Positions 1 to 8,695 of a DNA stretch of 40,632 bases are shown in pieces (position 1 is the stretch's first letter; each line of letters starts with the position of its first letter). This DNA comes from Chitinophagales bacterium. Lineage in GTDB: Bacteria; Bacteroidota; Bacteroidia; Chitinophagales; JADIYW01. The notes under the pieces were generated by a model that was given only the letters and a program-made list of their open reading frames with translations, made no database searches and was not told the DNA's origin. Where the stretch lies: contig JAGNZZ010000021.1 in the NCBI GenBank assembly GCA_017984135.1, positions 1 to 40,632 of the forward strand, in the 5' to 3' direction. Position numbers and translations under genes: made by a program.

Positions 1-65
1 TTTTTTATTTCCATGTCAACACTATTAAAATAAGTTAACATACCATTTTATGATAAAAATTACCT

Positions 66-73
66 TATTTTTG
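66..73 (+). promoter_or_regulatory. Bacteroidota -7 promoter element for first FKBP gene
   Basis: TATTTTTG matches the Bacteroidota -7 consensus TAnnTTTG and lies 20 nt before the TTG start of the FKBP gene. I see no good TTTG -33 element at the expected distance, so the call rests on the -7 box and its position. Confidence 0.45.
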
Positions 74-93
74 CCTTTCTAAATTTAATAGCA

Positions 94-888
94 TTGAATA
101 AATTATTTATCGCCTTTTTTTGTGTTGTAGGCTTAATGAGTAACGTTGAAGCGAAGCATTTAAAATGTAAGAAAAAATCCAAATGTCAAGCTACTTGCCA
201 TTCCAAAAACACAGACTCCGTTGCAACAGCATTATTTTCTTCTAAAGTAGATACTGTTTCTTATTTTATTGGTACTCAAATAGGAAGTGATATGCTGAAA
301 AATGGTGTGAACGACATCAATACTCAATTGTTTAGAGAAGGGATGCAAGATGCCTTAAATGCGCTTCCACCTAAAATTGATCCACAAATAGCTATGGCTT
401 ATACGCAAGCATTTTTTGCTGAAAAACAAGCAGCCAAACAAGCTTTAGAAGCGGCTAAGGCTAAACATTTTTTAGATAGCATTGCTGCTAATCCAAATGT
501 GAAAACCACAGCGAGTGGTTTGAAATATTTAGTAATTAAAGATTCCATTGGTGAAAAACCAACTGCCACAGATAAAGTAACCGTTCATTACACCGGAAAA
601 TTAACCAATGGTGATGTCTTTGACAGCTCAGTAGAACGAGGAGAACCGGCAACATTTCCATTAAATGCAGTGATTCGTGGTTGGACGGAAGGCGTACAAC
701 TAATGTCTGTAGGTTCAAAATATACTTTCTTTATTCCTGGAAATTTAGGGTATGGCGAACAAGGTGTACCGCAAGCCGGAATTGGCCCAAATGAAACTTT
801 AATTTTTGATGTTGAATTATTGAAAATTGAAAAACCGGCACCGCAAGTTCCTCAAGCTCCTGGAAATATGATGATAGAAGGACAATAA
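94..888 (+). CDS. Exported FKBP-type peptidyl-prolyl cis-trans isomerase (FkpA/Mip-like)
   Basis: Predicted periplasmic folding catalyst that isomerises X-Pro bonds. Residues 1-20 look like a signal peptide (hydrophobic 4-15, VEA before the mature end). Residues 50-135 form the helical FKBP_N-type dimerisation region, and the FKBP domain spans about 140-247. Its binding-pocket signatures are visible: VHYTG (164-168), VFDSS (175-179), GWTEG (196-200), the IPGNLGYG loop and the closing strand ETLIFDVEL. The start is TTG; it is the only start that keeps the signal peptide. An oddity is a lysine-rich segment with three cysteines (25, 31, 35) just after the signal peptide. The second FKBP gene follows after 25 bp, suggesting an operon of duplicated genes. 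Family assignment is certain; clients are unknown. Confidence 0.95.
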   Translation: MNKLFIAFFCVVGLMSNVEAKHLKCKKKSKCQATCHSKNTDSVATALFSSKVDTVSYFIGTQIGSDMLKNGVNDINTQLFREGMQDALNALPPKIDPQIAMAYTQAFFAEKQAAKQALEAAKAKHFLDSIAANPNVKTTASGLKYLVIKDSIGEKPTATDKVTVHYTGKLTNGDVFDSSVERGEPATFPLNAVIRGWTEGVQLMSVGSKYTFFIPGNLGYGEQGVPQAGIGPNETLIFDVELLKIEKPAPQVPQAPGNMMIEGQ

Positions 889-913
889 TCAACTATATTA
901 ATATAATAAACAA

Positions 914-1678
914 ATGAAAAAATCAATTTTAATTATTTCTGCAGCAGCGATTGTTTTGTTTGCAGCATGTGGCTCTAAAGGTGGAAACTATGTGAGCTCT
1001 AAACCTAAAAAAGATATCGATTCCGTTTCCTACATGATTGGTGTTTTAATGGGAAAAAATCTAAGAAGCTCTTTTGATAGTTCTTTATTAAATATCGACT
1101 ATATCGCTAAAGGAATTTACGATGAATTAAACAGCAAAAAAACGTTCTTTACAGTAGATGAAGCTTCTGGAGAAAAAATCCAATCGTATTTGATGAATAA
1201 TAGTCAAAAAAAATCGGAGAAATTCTTTGCAGACATCAATAAAAACAAGAACATTAAAAAAACAGCGAGTGGCTTGATGTACGAAGTGATTAAAGAAGGC
1301 AATGGCCCAAAACCTTTAGATACGAGCATCGTGAAAGTACATTATACGGGAACATTAATTGGAGGTAAGGTATTTGATAGTTCAGTAGATAGAGGTGAGC
1401 CAGTAACATTCCCATTAAATGGCGTTATTCCAGGATGGACAGAAGGCGTTCAATTGATGTCAGTAGGTTCAAAATATAAATTCTATATTCCTGGAAATTT
1501 AGCGTATGGCCCACAAGGCATGCCACAAGCAGGAATTGGTCCGAATGAAACATTAATTTTTGAAGTAGAATTAATCAGCATTGAAAAAGAAATGCCAAAA
1601 CAAAATGCACAACCTCAAATGAGCAACGAAGACTTGCAACGTATGATGGAAGAAGCGGCAAAAAATCAAGGTAAATAA
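914..1678 (+). CDS. FKBP-type peptidyl-prolyl isomerase, lipoprotein
   Basis: Second FKBP paralogue, 254 aa. It begins with a lipoprotein signal peptide whose lipobox is FAAC with Cys19, so it is probably anchored to a membrane facing the periplasm, whereas its upstream neighbour looks soluble. Residues 30-115 match the helical FKBP_N region (DSVSYMIGVLMG is shared in style with DTVSYFIGTQIG of the neighbour). The FKBP domain covers about 118-225 and keeps VHYTG, VFDSS, GWTEG and IPGNLAYG. The C-terminal tail is Gln/Met/Glu-rich and probably disordered. The two FKBP domains are far more alike than the N-terminal parts, consistent with tandem duplication. A strong terminator follows 19 bp after the stop. 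Confidence 0.95.
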   Translation: MKKSILIISAAAIVLFAACGSKGGNYVSSKPKKDIDSVSYMIGVLMGKNLRSSFDSSLLNIDYIAKGIYDELNSKKTFFTVDEASGEKIQSYLMNNSQKKSEKFFADINKNKNIKKTASGLMYEVIKEGNGPKPLDTSIVKVHYTGTLIGGKVFDSSVDRGEPVTFPLNGVIPGWTEGVQLMSVGSKYKFYIPGNLAYGPQGMPQAGIGPNETLIFEVELISIEKEMPKQNAQPQMSNEDLQRMMEEAAKNQGK

Positions 1679-1697
1679 TTCTTTCTAAAAGAAACTC

Positions 1698-1727
1698 AAA
1701 GACTGCCTTCGTGCAGTCTTTTTTTGT
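1698..1727 (+). terminator. Rho-independent terminator after the FKBP pair
   Basis: Nine-bp perfect stem AAAGACTGC (1698-1706) with GCAGTCTTT (1713-1721), a 6-nt loop and a run of T. It ends the FKBP transcription unit. Confidence 0.9.
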
Positions 1728-1781
1728 TTTTTAATGGATTGAATTGCTATATTGTAACCACATTTCTTAAAAAATCGAGAT

Positions 1782-2327
1782 ATGAAAATATACACTAAAA
1801 AAGGAGATAAAGGTACAACAGCATTGTATGGTGGCAAACGTGTTTCAAAAGCCGAAATCCGTATTGAAGCATACGGAACAGTAGATGAATTAAATTCATA
1901 CTTGGGTTTTGTTACCACTTATTTAGAGGAAAAAGAATACACTGATTTGATGCATTCCATTCAAAGTAGATTGTTTGACTTAGGCACTCATTTGGCAGCA
2001 GAACCAGGAAAGAAAAATTTAATTTTGCCTGAAATAAATGAAACACATATCGTGCAATTAGAACAATACATAGATAAAATGAATGAATCATTGCCGGAAC
2101 TTAAATTTTTTATTTTGCCAGGTGGCAATAAAGCTGCTTCGGTGGCACATGTAGCCCGAACAATTTGCCGAAGAGCAGAACGTTGTGTGGTGCGTTTGTC
2201 TGAAAATGATAACGTTTTGCCAGTATTAATTCAATATCTAAATCGGTTATCCGACTTTTTATTCGTATTAGCTCGTAAGTTGGCTAATGATTCCAATGAA
2301 CCGGAAATTGTGTGGAAAAGTCATTGA
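1782..2327 (+). CDS. PduO-type cob(I)alamin adenosyltransferase
   Basis: Transfers the 5'-deoxyadenosyl group of ATP to cob(I)alamin, giving coenzyme B12 for adenosylcobalamin enzymes such as methylmalonyl-CoA mutase. The N-terminal ATP-binding signature is present (TKKGDKGTTALYGGKRVSK, residues 5-23), followed by GTVDELNSYLG (32-42), the central helix motif RTICRRAERCVV and LNRLSDFLFVLAR near the C terminus. These are the marks of the PduO/MMAB family rather than the CobA or EutT types. At 181 aa it has normal family length for a stand-alone enzyme. It stands alone between two terminators. A MeaB GTPase at 19161-20153 is the other B12-related gene here; the mutase itself is not in the window. 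Confidence 0.93.
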   Translation: MKIYTKKGDKGTTALYGGKRVSKAEIRIEAYGTVDELNSYLGFVTTYLEEKEYTDLMHSIQSRLFDLGTHLAAEPGKKNLILPEINETHIVQLEQYIDKMNESLPELKFFILPGGNKAASVAHVARTICRRAERCVVRLSENDNVLPVLIQYLNRLSDFLFVLARKLANDSNEPEIVWKSH

Positions 2328-2360
2328 TAAATGGTTGAAAATAAGCTATTTATTTTTTGT

Positions 2361-2390
2361 TTTGATTTCTAATTATAAAGTATATATTTG
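2361..2390 (+). promoter_or_regulatory. Bacteroidota promoter for the DUF2795 gene
   Basis: TTTG (2361-2364), 18 nt spacer, TATATTTG (2383-2390). Both boxes fit the Bacteroidota consensus. The coding start is at 2436, leaving a leader of about 40 nt. Confidence 0.75.
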
Positions 2391-2435
2391 CAGTCCGAAA
2401 ACGCTGTATTAACCAAAAAAATAAACGAATAAATT

Positions 2436-2657
2436 ATGTATTGGACACTCGAATTAGCCTCGTATTTAGAAGAAGCACCTTGGCCTGCTTCTAAAGATGA
2501 ATTGATAGATTATGCCATTCGTACTGGTGCGCCTTTAGAAGTAATTGAAAACTTACAAGAATTAGAAGACGACGAAGAATTGTATGAAAGCATAGAAGAC
2601 ATTTGGCCTGAATATCCAACAAAAGAAGACTTCTTGTTTAACGAAGACGAATATTAA
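2436..2657 (+). CDS. DUF2795 domain protein
   Basis: A 73-aa very acidic protein beginning MYWTLELASYLEEAPWP. It resembles the small DUF2795 proteins widespread in Bacteroidota, which I recall as nearly invariant in this N-terminal part and in the ending with PTKEDF and FNEDEY. It has no signal peptide, membrane segment or cysteine. The middle (residues 21-50) reads as two helices separated by a turn (TGAPLEVIENLQELEDDEE). It is monocistronic: its own good promoter lies upstream and a strong terminator downstream. No function is established to my knowledge. Confidence 0.85.
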   Translation: MYWTLELASYLEEAPWPASKDELIDYAIRTGAPLEVIENLQELEDDEELYESIEDIWPEYPTKEDFLFNEDEY

Positions 2658-2722
2658 TCGGTCAGATTTTATGTTGCAATAAAACAATTTGCAGAATAAA
2701 AATTCTTATGAACAAACATTTA

Positions 2723-2750
2723 CCGCACCTCATGGTGCGGATTTTTATTT
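2723..2750 (+). terminator. Rho-independent terminator after the DUF2795 gene
   Basis: Seven-bp GC-rich stem CCGCACC (2723-2729) with GGTGCGG (2734-2740), tetraloop TCAT, followed by ATTTTTATTT. It sits between convergent genes and its T tract overlaps the last codons of the opposing gene. Confidence 0.88.
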
Positions 2751-3713
2751 GATGCGATAGCCAAAATAGTAACTATTGCTAGCCGTAAAATGTCCATATC
2801 CATTTTTGATATTTCCTTTCAAATCATTGCGTTCAATTTGCCCTTCATTTAAGTAATCGTTCCCGAGAGGTACTTGTTGTATGTTCCAATTGTAAAAATT
2901 ATTTCCGCAATTCGAAAACTCCACAATCAATTCTATTTCTTTATAAATGGAATTGTATAAACTCGGAAATTCTACCTCAATCGTTTTTGATAATCCATTA
3001 AAAGTTTCATCTGTAAAATAGGTTCGATGAAAATTGGATAAATTTCTGTTTTCGGCAAAATAAGAAGGAACAAGAATATAATCATTTTTATAAACTGTAT
3101 CGCCATTTGTTTTTATCACAGGTTTCAAAATTCTATAAAAAGTGGCCAAGAAATAATAATTATTTTCAGCCGCATTATCTTGAAAACTTATGCTGTATTT
3201 ACCCAATTTACTTTGGTCTGTAATATCCGCATGTTGTATCAATTGATGATTCGTAACGATAGGATTTTCAGGAAGTTTTTCTTCGGCTTCCGCCACTCCA
3301 AGTGTTGGATGTGTAGAAATAATTTTATACGTTTTTCCTGTTTCTACATTTAAACTTGAGGTGTAAAAACCTAATCCCGAAAGTGTGTCACGTAGTATAA
3401 AAAATAGTGTTTCTTTAAAAATTCCATCTTCGTATAAATCTACGGTGCAATCATTTAAAAATTCAATGGATGAATAGTCGTTCGGTGCTTTACTTTTACT
3501 AATACTAATTTGTAATGGATTGTTTGGATAAATGTTGGCTATAATTACTTGTTTGGGTTCACCAATATCATATTTTAATTTCAATTCTTTTTGACAAGCA
3601 GTGGATGTCCAAATAATACATACGAAAAGAAAGAGCCATTGCCATTTTGGAAATAAGATTTTTATTTCTTTTAGGTCATATTTCAATCGATAAATTTTCA
3701 TTTTTTTCTCCAT
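2745..3713 (-). CDS. DUF4249 domain lipoprotein, partner of the TonB receptor
   Basis: A 322-aa outer-membrane-type lipoprotein. A hydrophobic stretch (about 25-36) ends in the lipobox TSTAC with Cys40 followed by QKEL. The 24 residues before it suggest the real start may be the internal Met5. The remainder is a beta-rich domain, including GEPKQVIIANIYPNNPLQ and the TYKIISTHPTLG region, as in the Bacteroidota family DUF4249. Members are commonly encoded directly downstream of a TonB-dependent receptor, as here: the gap is 3 bp and the receptor comes first. By analogy with SusD-like lipoproteins it may be a surface subunit of the transporter, but that is inference and the substrate is unknown. 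Confidence 0.8.
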   Translation of the reverse strand: MEKKMKIYRLKYDLKEIKILFPKWQWLFLFVCIIWTSTACQKELKLKYDIGEPKQVIIANIYPNNPLQISISKSKAPNDYSSIEFLNDCTVDLYEDGIFKETLFFILRDTLSGLGFYTSSLNVETGKTYKIISTHPTLGVAEAEEKLPENPIVTNHQLIQHADITDQSKLGKYSISFQDNAAENNYYFLATFYRILKPVIKTNGDTVYKNDYILVPSYFAENRNLSNFHRTYFTDETFNGLSKTIEVEFPSLYNSIYKEIELIVEFSNCGNNFYNWNIQQVPLGNDYLNEGQIERNDLKGNIKNGYGHFTASNSYYFGYRIK

Positions 3714-3716
3714 AGC

Positions 3717-6152
3717 TTATTTTTCAAAACTCAAGGTATATCCAATAGATGGCGTAATAGGAAATAAGCTTATTTGCTTAAACTCTTTGTATTTATTGCC
3801 ACTTTCATCCACGTTTGAGCTTCTATATACTGCAAAAATATTAAACTGATTGTATAAGTTGTAAATGCTCACATTGAATTTATGTGTCACGCGTTTTGCT
3901 TTTTTTTCATAATTCATGCCAATATCTAAATGGTGAAATGCAGGTAAAACATAGTTGTTTCGAGCATTCCAATTGGTAATCATATTTTGATTTCCAAGAA
4001 GTGGTTCGTTGGCAACATCATAATCATATAGTGTACCATCGCTGGCGTATTTTGAATTAGGCGTGGTCATGCGCCAACCTGTTCCGTACGTCCAAGCAAT
4101 CGAAAAATCAAAATGTTTTTTCAATTTATATTGTAATACAATAGACACATCATGCCTTCTGTCGTATTTATAAAAATATTTTTTTCCTTCATTGAGTTCC
4201 GGAAATTGTCGCGTACTCCAACCTACATTGTATTTAAACCAAGCAGTGAATTGCCCACTTGTTTTGGCTGCAAAAAATTCAACGCCATACGCTTGTCCTG
4301 TTCCACTGTTTAATAACTGTTCATCCCAACTTAATTTATTAATCATAAAGGTTGTGCCATATCGATATTCTGTAAGACGATACATGCTTTTGTAATAGGC
4401 ATCAATACTGGCACTATAGCCTTTTGGATGTTCATATTGTATGCCTCCAGAATATTGCCATGCCGTTTCAGGCGGTACATTTTTAGAAGCAGGCACCCAA
4501 ACATCATTTTGTATTTCGCCAGTATTATTGGTAAGCAAATGTACCGTTTGCACATTTCGAATAGCGGATGCTCGTAAGCTGATACTGGAAATTGGATGAT
4601 AGATAATTTCTAATCTTGGAATTGGATAGAAATAATTTTTATTTTGAATATGGTAATTAAATAATTGTATTCCTGTTTTTAATTCTAATTTATCTTTCCA
4701 AGAAAATAAATAATCAACGTACAGATACATATCTAAACTATGCACTTTTGGATTTGAAAATGTATCTCTCAAAAAAACAGAACGTAAACTGTCTTCTACA
4801 AAAATAGAAACATTGCTGATAGTGAAATTTCGTTGATTTAATTTTATACCATAATTAAATGAATGGTTTTTATTTACAAGGTGATAAATATTTGTTTGCC
4901 ATCCATTGTCATTTATTTTTGACGTAGTTCTGTAATCCGTGTAATTAATGGTATTGATAAATCGAGTATAATCTCTATCTATAACATCTAAATTTTGTTT
5001 AGAATATAATTTATAGAAACTAAATGTAAAATAATTGTCAATCCATATTTTTTTGAGTTGTGTTTTCCAATTTATTCCGGATGCAATGTTCATCCATTTT
5101 AAAAACTTTTTATTATCTACACTATAGAAATATTTCTTTTTAGGAAATTCTCTTTTTTCTTTAAAGGTATAGAAATCATTGCCTGTGTAAAAGCTCCATG
5201 AAAGCGTATTTTTATTGTTTATTTTATGTTGGATAGCTGCATTGATATCATAAAAAAAATAACTAAATCCACCATTGCCACCTTCTATTTTTTTATATTG
5301 CATTTTTGTGATGGGCATTGTAAATATGCCGGCATGACAATCACGAATGCTAAAATTAAATGATGTTTTTTCTTTTTTTATAGGTCCTTCAATATGAAAT
5401 TTTGAAGTAATTAATCCAATAGAAAAATCACCTTTCCATTTTTCTGTATTTCCAAAATTAGGCTCAATATTTAATACGGAAGACAAACGACCTCCATATT
5501 GAACAGGAATGTAATTTTTATGAATTTCCATTTTTTGTATTGCCTCAGCAGTAAACACAGATAAAAATCCATAGATATGCGAAGCATTGAAAACAGGTGC
5601 ATTGCCGAAGAGCACTAAATTTTGGTCAGGGCTACCACCGCGCACAAAAATGCCACGTGCACCTTCTTGTCCACTTTGAATTCCGGGTGTAAGCAACACT
5701 GCTTTGAGAATATCTTTTTCGCCTAAAAATGTAGGTAATCGTTCTAATGTAGCCGCCGTGAGCGTCGTCATACCAGATGCATTTACAGTAGCTGTTTTAG
5801 CTAATTTAGTTGTAGAAATATTTATTTCACTTAGTCTAATATTTTGTTGAAGTTCAATATGAATGTCTATATTTTTATTTAGATTAATTTCTTTTAAAAT
5901 GGTTTCGTAGCCTACATTGGAAATTTCAAAATGGTAGATTTGAGAAGGTAATTCTATATAGAAAATTCCATTGCTGTCGGATGTTGTAAATGCTTTTTGG
6001 ATACTATCATATACATTAGTATAAGCAATAGCTTCTTTTGTTTTTTGGTCAATAATTTTTCCTTTAAAAATGTTGGTGTTTTGTGCTATAGAAATCGTGC
6101 TTTCAAAAATGAAAGTAAATGAGATTAAAATAGATAAGAAACGTTCTATCAT
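3717..6152 (-). CDS. TonB-dependent outer-membrane receptor with carboxypeptidase-like N-terminal domain
   Basis: An 811-aa TonB-dependent transporter. The signal peptide covers about residues 1-23. Next comes a CarboxypepD_reg-like beta-sandwich (about 28-110: FKGKIIDQKTKEAIAYTNVY to IHIELQQNI), then the plug domain (about 120-235). The plug contains ERLPTFLGEKDILKAVLLTPG, RGIFVRGGSPDQNLVLFGNAP and YGGRLSSVLNI, all typical plug signatures. The rest is a beta-barrel with many aromatic residues, ending in FPITPSIGYTLSFEK with the expected C-terminal Phe. It heads a two-gene operon with the DUF4249 lipoprotein. No regulator, sigma or anti-sigma gene is adjacent, so the inducing condition and the cargo cannot be read from the context. 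Confidence 0.95.
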   Translation of the reverse strand: MIERFLSILISFTFIFESTISIAQNTNIFKGKIIDQKTKEAIAYTNVYDSIQKAFTTSDSNGIFYIELPSQIYHFEISNVGYETILKEINLNKNIDIHIELQQNIRLSEINISTTKLAKTATVNASGMTTLTAATLERLPTFLGEKDILKAVLLTPGIQSGQEGARGIFVRGGSPDQNLVLFGNAPVFNASHIYGFLSVFTAEAIQKMEIHKNYIPVQYGGRLSSVLNIEPNFGNTEKWKGDFSIGLITSKFHIEGPIKKEKTSFNFSIRDCHAGIFTMPITKMQYKKIEGGNGGFSYFFYDINAAIQHKINNKNTLSWSFYTGNDFYTFKEKREFPKKKYFYSVDNKKFLKWMNIASGINWKTQLKKIWIDNYFTFSFYKLYSKQNLDVIDRDYTRFINTINYTDYRTTSKINDNGWQTNIYHLVNKNHSFNYGIKLNQRNFTISNVSIFVEDSLRSVFLRDTFSNPKVHSLDMYLYVDYLFSWKDKLELKTGIQLFNYHIQNKNYFYPIPRLEIIYHPISSISLRASAIRNVQTVHLLTNNTGEIQNDVWVPASKNVPPETAWQYSGGIQYEHPKGYSASIDAYYKSMYRLTEYRYGTTFMINKLSWDEQLLNSGTGQAYGVEFFAAKTSGQFTAWFKYNVGWSTRQFPELNEGKKYFYKYDRRHDVSIVLQYKLKKHFDFSIAWTYGTGWRMTTPNSKYASDGTLYDYDVANEPLLGNQNMITNWNARNNYVLPAFHHLDIGMNYEKKAKRVTHKFNVSIYNLYNQFNIFAVYRSSNVDESGNKYKEFKQISLFPITPSIGYTLSFEK

Positions 6153-6225
6153 TTTCTTACAATGAACAACTAATTTACAATAGAATTAGTGTAATCTATA
6201 TAAAAAAAAATTATTCAGCTACAAT

Positions 6226-6675
6226 TTACTTTATTACTTCTTTTGATTTTTTCTGTTTTTGTTTGTTGACGTGCGCCCGTTTTTTATTGTCGGTTTTTTC
6301 TTTATCCAAATCAAACCAAACCGGTGTTTGCTCGTCCGGATAGAAATTATAGTTGATTGTAATTTCAGTATTTGCAGGTATAAATCTGCGTGCTTTTACT
6401 CTGAAAATATGTTTTTCATAAAAGGTTTCGTAAACTGCATTTGGGTTGTATGAATGGTTGTACATGGCACCATAACCACACACAACGCCGGCACTTTTTC
6501 CATCATTTCCCCATTGAAAATAATAATGATATAAGGTGGTTTTATCTAAATGTTTGCAGTCTTTTGCCGGGCAAACAATAACTGGACAAACTTCGATGAT
6601 ATCGCCTTCGTTTAAGTCTTCTGTGCAAAAAACACCTCTTCCTTTGTTTCTTACTTTTTTTAAATATAATTCCAT
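6226..6675 (-). CDS. Small SET-domain protein (putative lysine methyltransferase)
   Basis: A compact SET domain nearly alone. From the upstream Met (6717) it would be 163 aa; I prefer the internal Met at 6675 (MELYLKKVRNKGRGVF) because the fold starts there. SET signatures visible (numbering from 6717) are KGRGVF (25-30), the NHSYNPNA motif (87-94) of the knot-like SAM-binding site, and EITINYNF (118-125) carrying the tyrosine expected near the active site. The tail is Lys-rich. In eukaryotes SET enzymes methylate protein lysines with S-adenosylmethionine; the bacterial substrate is unknown. It lies 35-77 bp downstream of argS on the same strand and may be cotranscribed. Confidence 0.83.
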   Translation of the reverse strand: MELYLKKVRNKGRGVFCTEDLNEGDIIEVCPVIVCPAKDCKHLDKTTLYHYYFQWGNDGKSAGVVCGYGAMYNHSYNPNAVYETFYEKHIFRVKARRFIPANTEITINYNFYPDEQTPVWFDLDKEKTDNKKRAHVNKQKQKKSKEVIK

Positions 6676-6752
6676 GTGTTGTGAATAGTTAATGGTAAAT
6701 GATAAAAAGTTATACATTTTTTAAATCATACATTTCGCATCTCGATACTTGT

Positions 6753-8525
6753 TTACATTCGTTCCGGAACATCGATACCAACAATGCTAAAACATTTTTT
6801 TATAGTTGATCCAGTTAAGTTGTTTAATTGAATTCTAAATTGTTTTTCTTCCTTTTTTTCTGCTGTTAAGATAGTACAATCATTGTAAAATTTATTATAA
6901 GTTTTCGCTACTTCATAAGAGTAATCTATTAGTTTTGCAGGGTTCATTTCTTTGCAACTATCAGCTATTATTATTTCGTATTTGTACAAAATCTTTATCA
7001 AATCTTTTTCTGAAGGATGTAGTGAGTAACCATTAAAAGATACATTGCTTACGTTTGTAGATTCAGTTGCTTTTCGCCAAACACTTCGAGTACGAGCGTA
7101 TGTATATTGTACAAATGGACCTGTATAGCCATGTAAATCGATACTTTCTTTTGGGTCAAATAATATTCGTTTTTTGGGATCAACTCGTAATAAGAAAAAT
7201 TTTAAAGCACCTAATCCGATAGTTTGGAATAAACTATTTTTTTCATCTTCACTGAAATCGTCAATTTTTCCGAGTGCTTCAGTTTGTTCTTTCGCAGCTG
7301 CAATCATATCATCTATCAAATCGTCGGCATCCACTACTGTTCCTTCGCGCGATTTCATTTTGCCACTTGGCAAATCGACCATACCATACGAATAATGCTG
7401 GATGCCATCGGCATACGGACGACCTAATTTTTGTAAAATTAATTTCAATACTTTAAAGTGATAATCTTGTTCGTTTCCCACAACATAAATCGAACGATTC
7501 ATCTTAAAATCTTGGTATTTTAAATCGGCTGTTCCTAAATCTTGAGTAATGTACACCGAAGTACCATCGGCTCGTAGTACTAATTTCTCATCTAATCCAT
7601 CTGCCGTTAAATCAATCCAAACACTTCCATTTTCTTTTTTATAAAACACGCCTTTTTGTAATCCATCTTCAATGATGTCTTTTCCTAAAAGATAGGTATT
7701 GCTTTCGTAATAATATTTATCAAAGTCAACGCCTAATTTTTTATAGGTTTGTTCAAATCCAGCATATACCCAAGTATTCATGGTTTTCCAAAGTTCAACA
7801 ATGGCAGCATCACCATTTTCCCAATGTACCAACATGGCTTGCGCTTCTTTTAAAATGGGAGCTTGTTTTTCGGCTTCTTCTTTCGGCATTTTTTGAGCTA
7901 TCAAATCTTCTATTTCTTTTTTGTAATGTTTATCAAATTCTACATAATATTTTCCTACTAGTTTATCGCCTTTTAAACCAGTATTTTCAGGAGTTTCACC
8001 ATTGCCAAATTTTTGCCAAGCCAACATGCTTTTGCAAATATGTATGCCTCTGTCGTTAATTAAATTGGCTTTATGTGTGTTATAACCATTGGCTTTAAAT
8101 ATGCCTGCTAAAGCGTAACCCAACACATTGTTGCGGACATGACCTAAATGAATTGGTTTATTGGTATTGGGTGATGAATATTCGATTAGTACCGTTTCTG
8201 TTTTTAGATTAAACTCCTTTTGGTTATCTCCTAAAATGCAATTTATCCATAATTCATCTTTTATGACCAAATTTAAGAAGCCTTTTATTACATTGTACGA
8301 CAGAATATTTTTATTGTTTGCCAGCAAATATTCGCCAATAATTTTAGCGGATTCTTCCGGATTTTTTTTGGTTAATTTTAATAATGGAAACACCACTAAG
8401 GTAACGTCGCCTTCAAACTCTTTCAATGTTTCATTAATGGTAATTTTCGCCAATTCTACTTCACATCCAAACAGATTGGGAAATGCTTGTTGTACTTGTT
8501 GCTGAATCTCTTCAAAAATATGCAT
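6753..8525 (-). CDS. argS: Arginyl-tRNA synthetase
   Basis: Class I aminoacyl-tRNA synthetase that charges tRNA-Arg in the cytoplasm. The 590-aa length is normal. An N-terminal additional domain typical of ArgS covers about residues 1-100. The HIGH motif appears as HLGH (126-129) in SPNTNKPIHLGHVRNN, and the KMSKS-equivalent is GKMKSREGTVV. The C-terminal DALR anticodon-binding domain includes YGYTGPFVQYTYAR-like sequence (GYTGPFVQYTYARTRSV) and ends in VGIDVPERM, as in other ArgS proteins. The gene is divergent from arginine decarboxylase, with a 170-bp intergenic space. I see no T-box or other leader in that space. Confidence 0.97.
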   Translation of the reverse strand: MHIFEEIQQQVQQAFPNLFGCEVELAKITINETLKEFEGDVTLVVFPLLKLTKKNPEESAKIIGEYLLANNKNILSYNVIKGFLNLVIKDELWINCILGDNQKEFNLKTETVLIEYSSPNTNKPIHLGHVRNNVLGYALAGIFKANGYNTHKANLINDRGIHICKSMLAWQKFGNGETPENTGLKGDKLVGKYYVEFDKHYKKEIEDLIAQKMPKEEAEKQAPILKEAQAMLVHWENGDAAIVELWKTMNTWVYAGFEQTYKKLGVDFDKYYYESNTYLLGKDIIEDGLQKGVFYKKENGSVWIDLTADGLDEKLVLRADGTSVYITQDLGTADLKYQDFKMNRSIYVVGNEQDYHFKVLKLILQKLGRPYADGIQHYSYGMVDLPSGKMKSREGTVVDADDLIDDMIAAAKEQTEALGKIDDFSEDEKNSLFQTIGLGALKFFLLRVDPKKRILFDPKESIDLHGYTGPFVQYTYARTRSVWRKATESTNVSNVSFNGYSLHPSEKDLIKILYKYEIIIADSCKEMNPAKLIDYSYEVAKTYNKFYNDCTILTAEKKEEKQFRIQLNNLTGSTIKKCFSIVGIDVPERM

Positions 8526-8635
8526 GCTGAAAGTGGTGTTTAATGTTAGTTATAATTCGATAAATCGACTTTCTTCAGTTCAATATCTTAATACATTCTA
8601 TTATAAATTGCTGAAAAATATCCAGTCAAAGTTAT

Positions 8636-8643
8636 TATTTTTG
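8636..8643 (+). promoter_or_regulatory. -7 promoter element for arginine decarboxylase
   Basis: TATTTTTG fits TAnnTTTG and lies 53 nt before the ATG. A TTG at 8608-8610 is 25 nt upstream, slightly farther than ideal for the -33 box. Confidence 0.5.
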
Positions 8644-8695
8644 CAGAGATAAATGAAATTCATTAATTCAACAATTCATTAATTTCTAAGTAACA

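Noticed and set aside
4192..4555. Open frames opposite or within the TonB receptor gene, and similar frames elsewhere (for example 16434-16694, 23009-24160, 37532-37878)
   Set aside because: These are antisense or out-of-frame shadows of well-supported genes, with no recognisable protein features.
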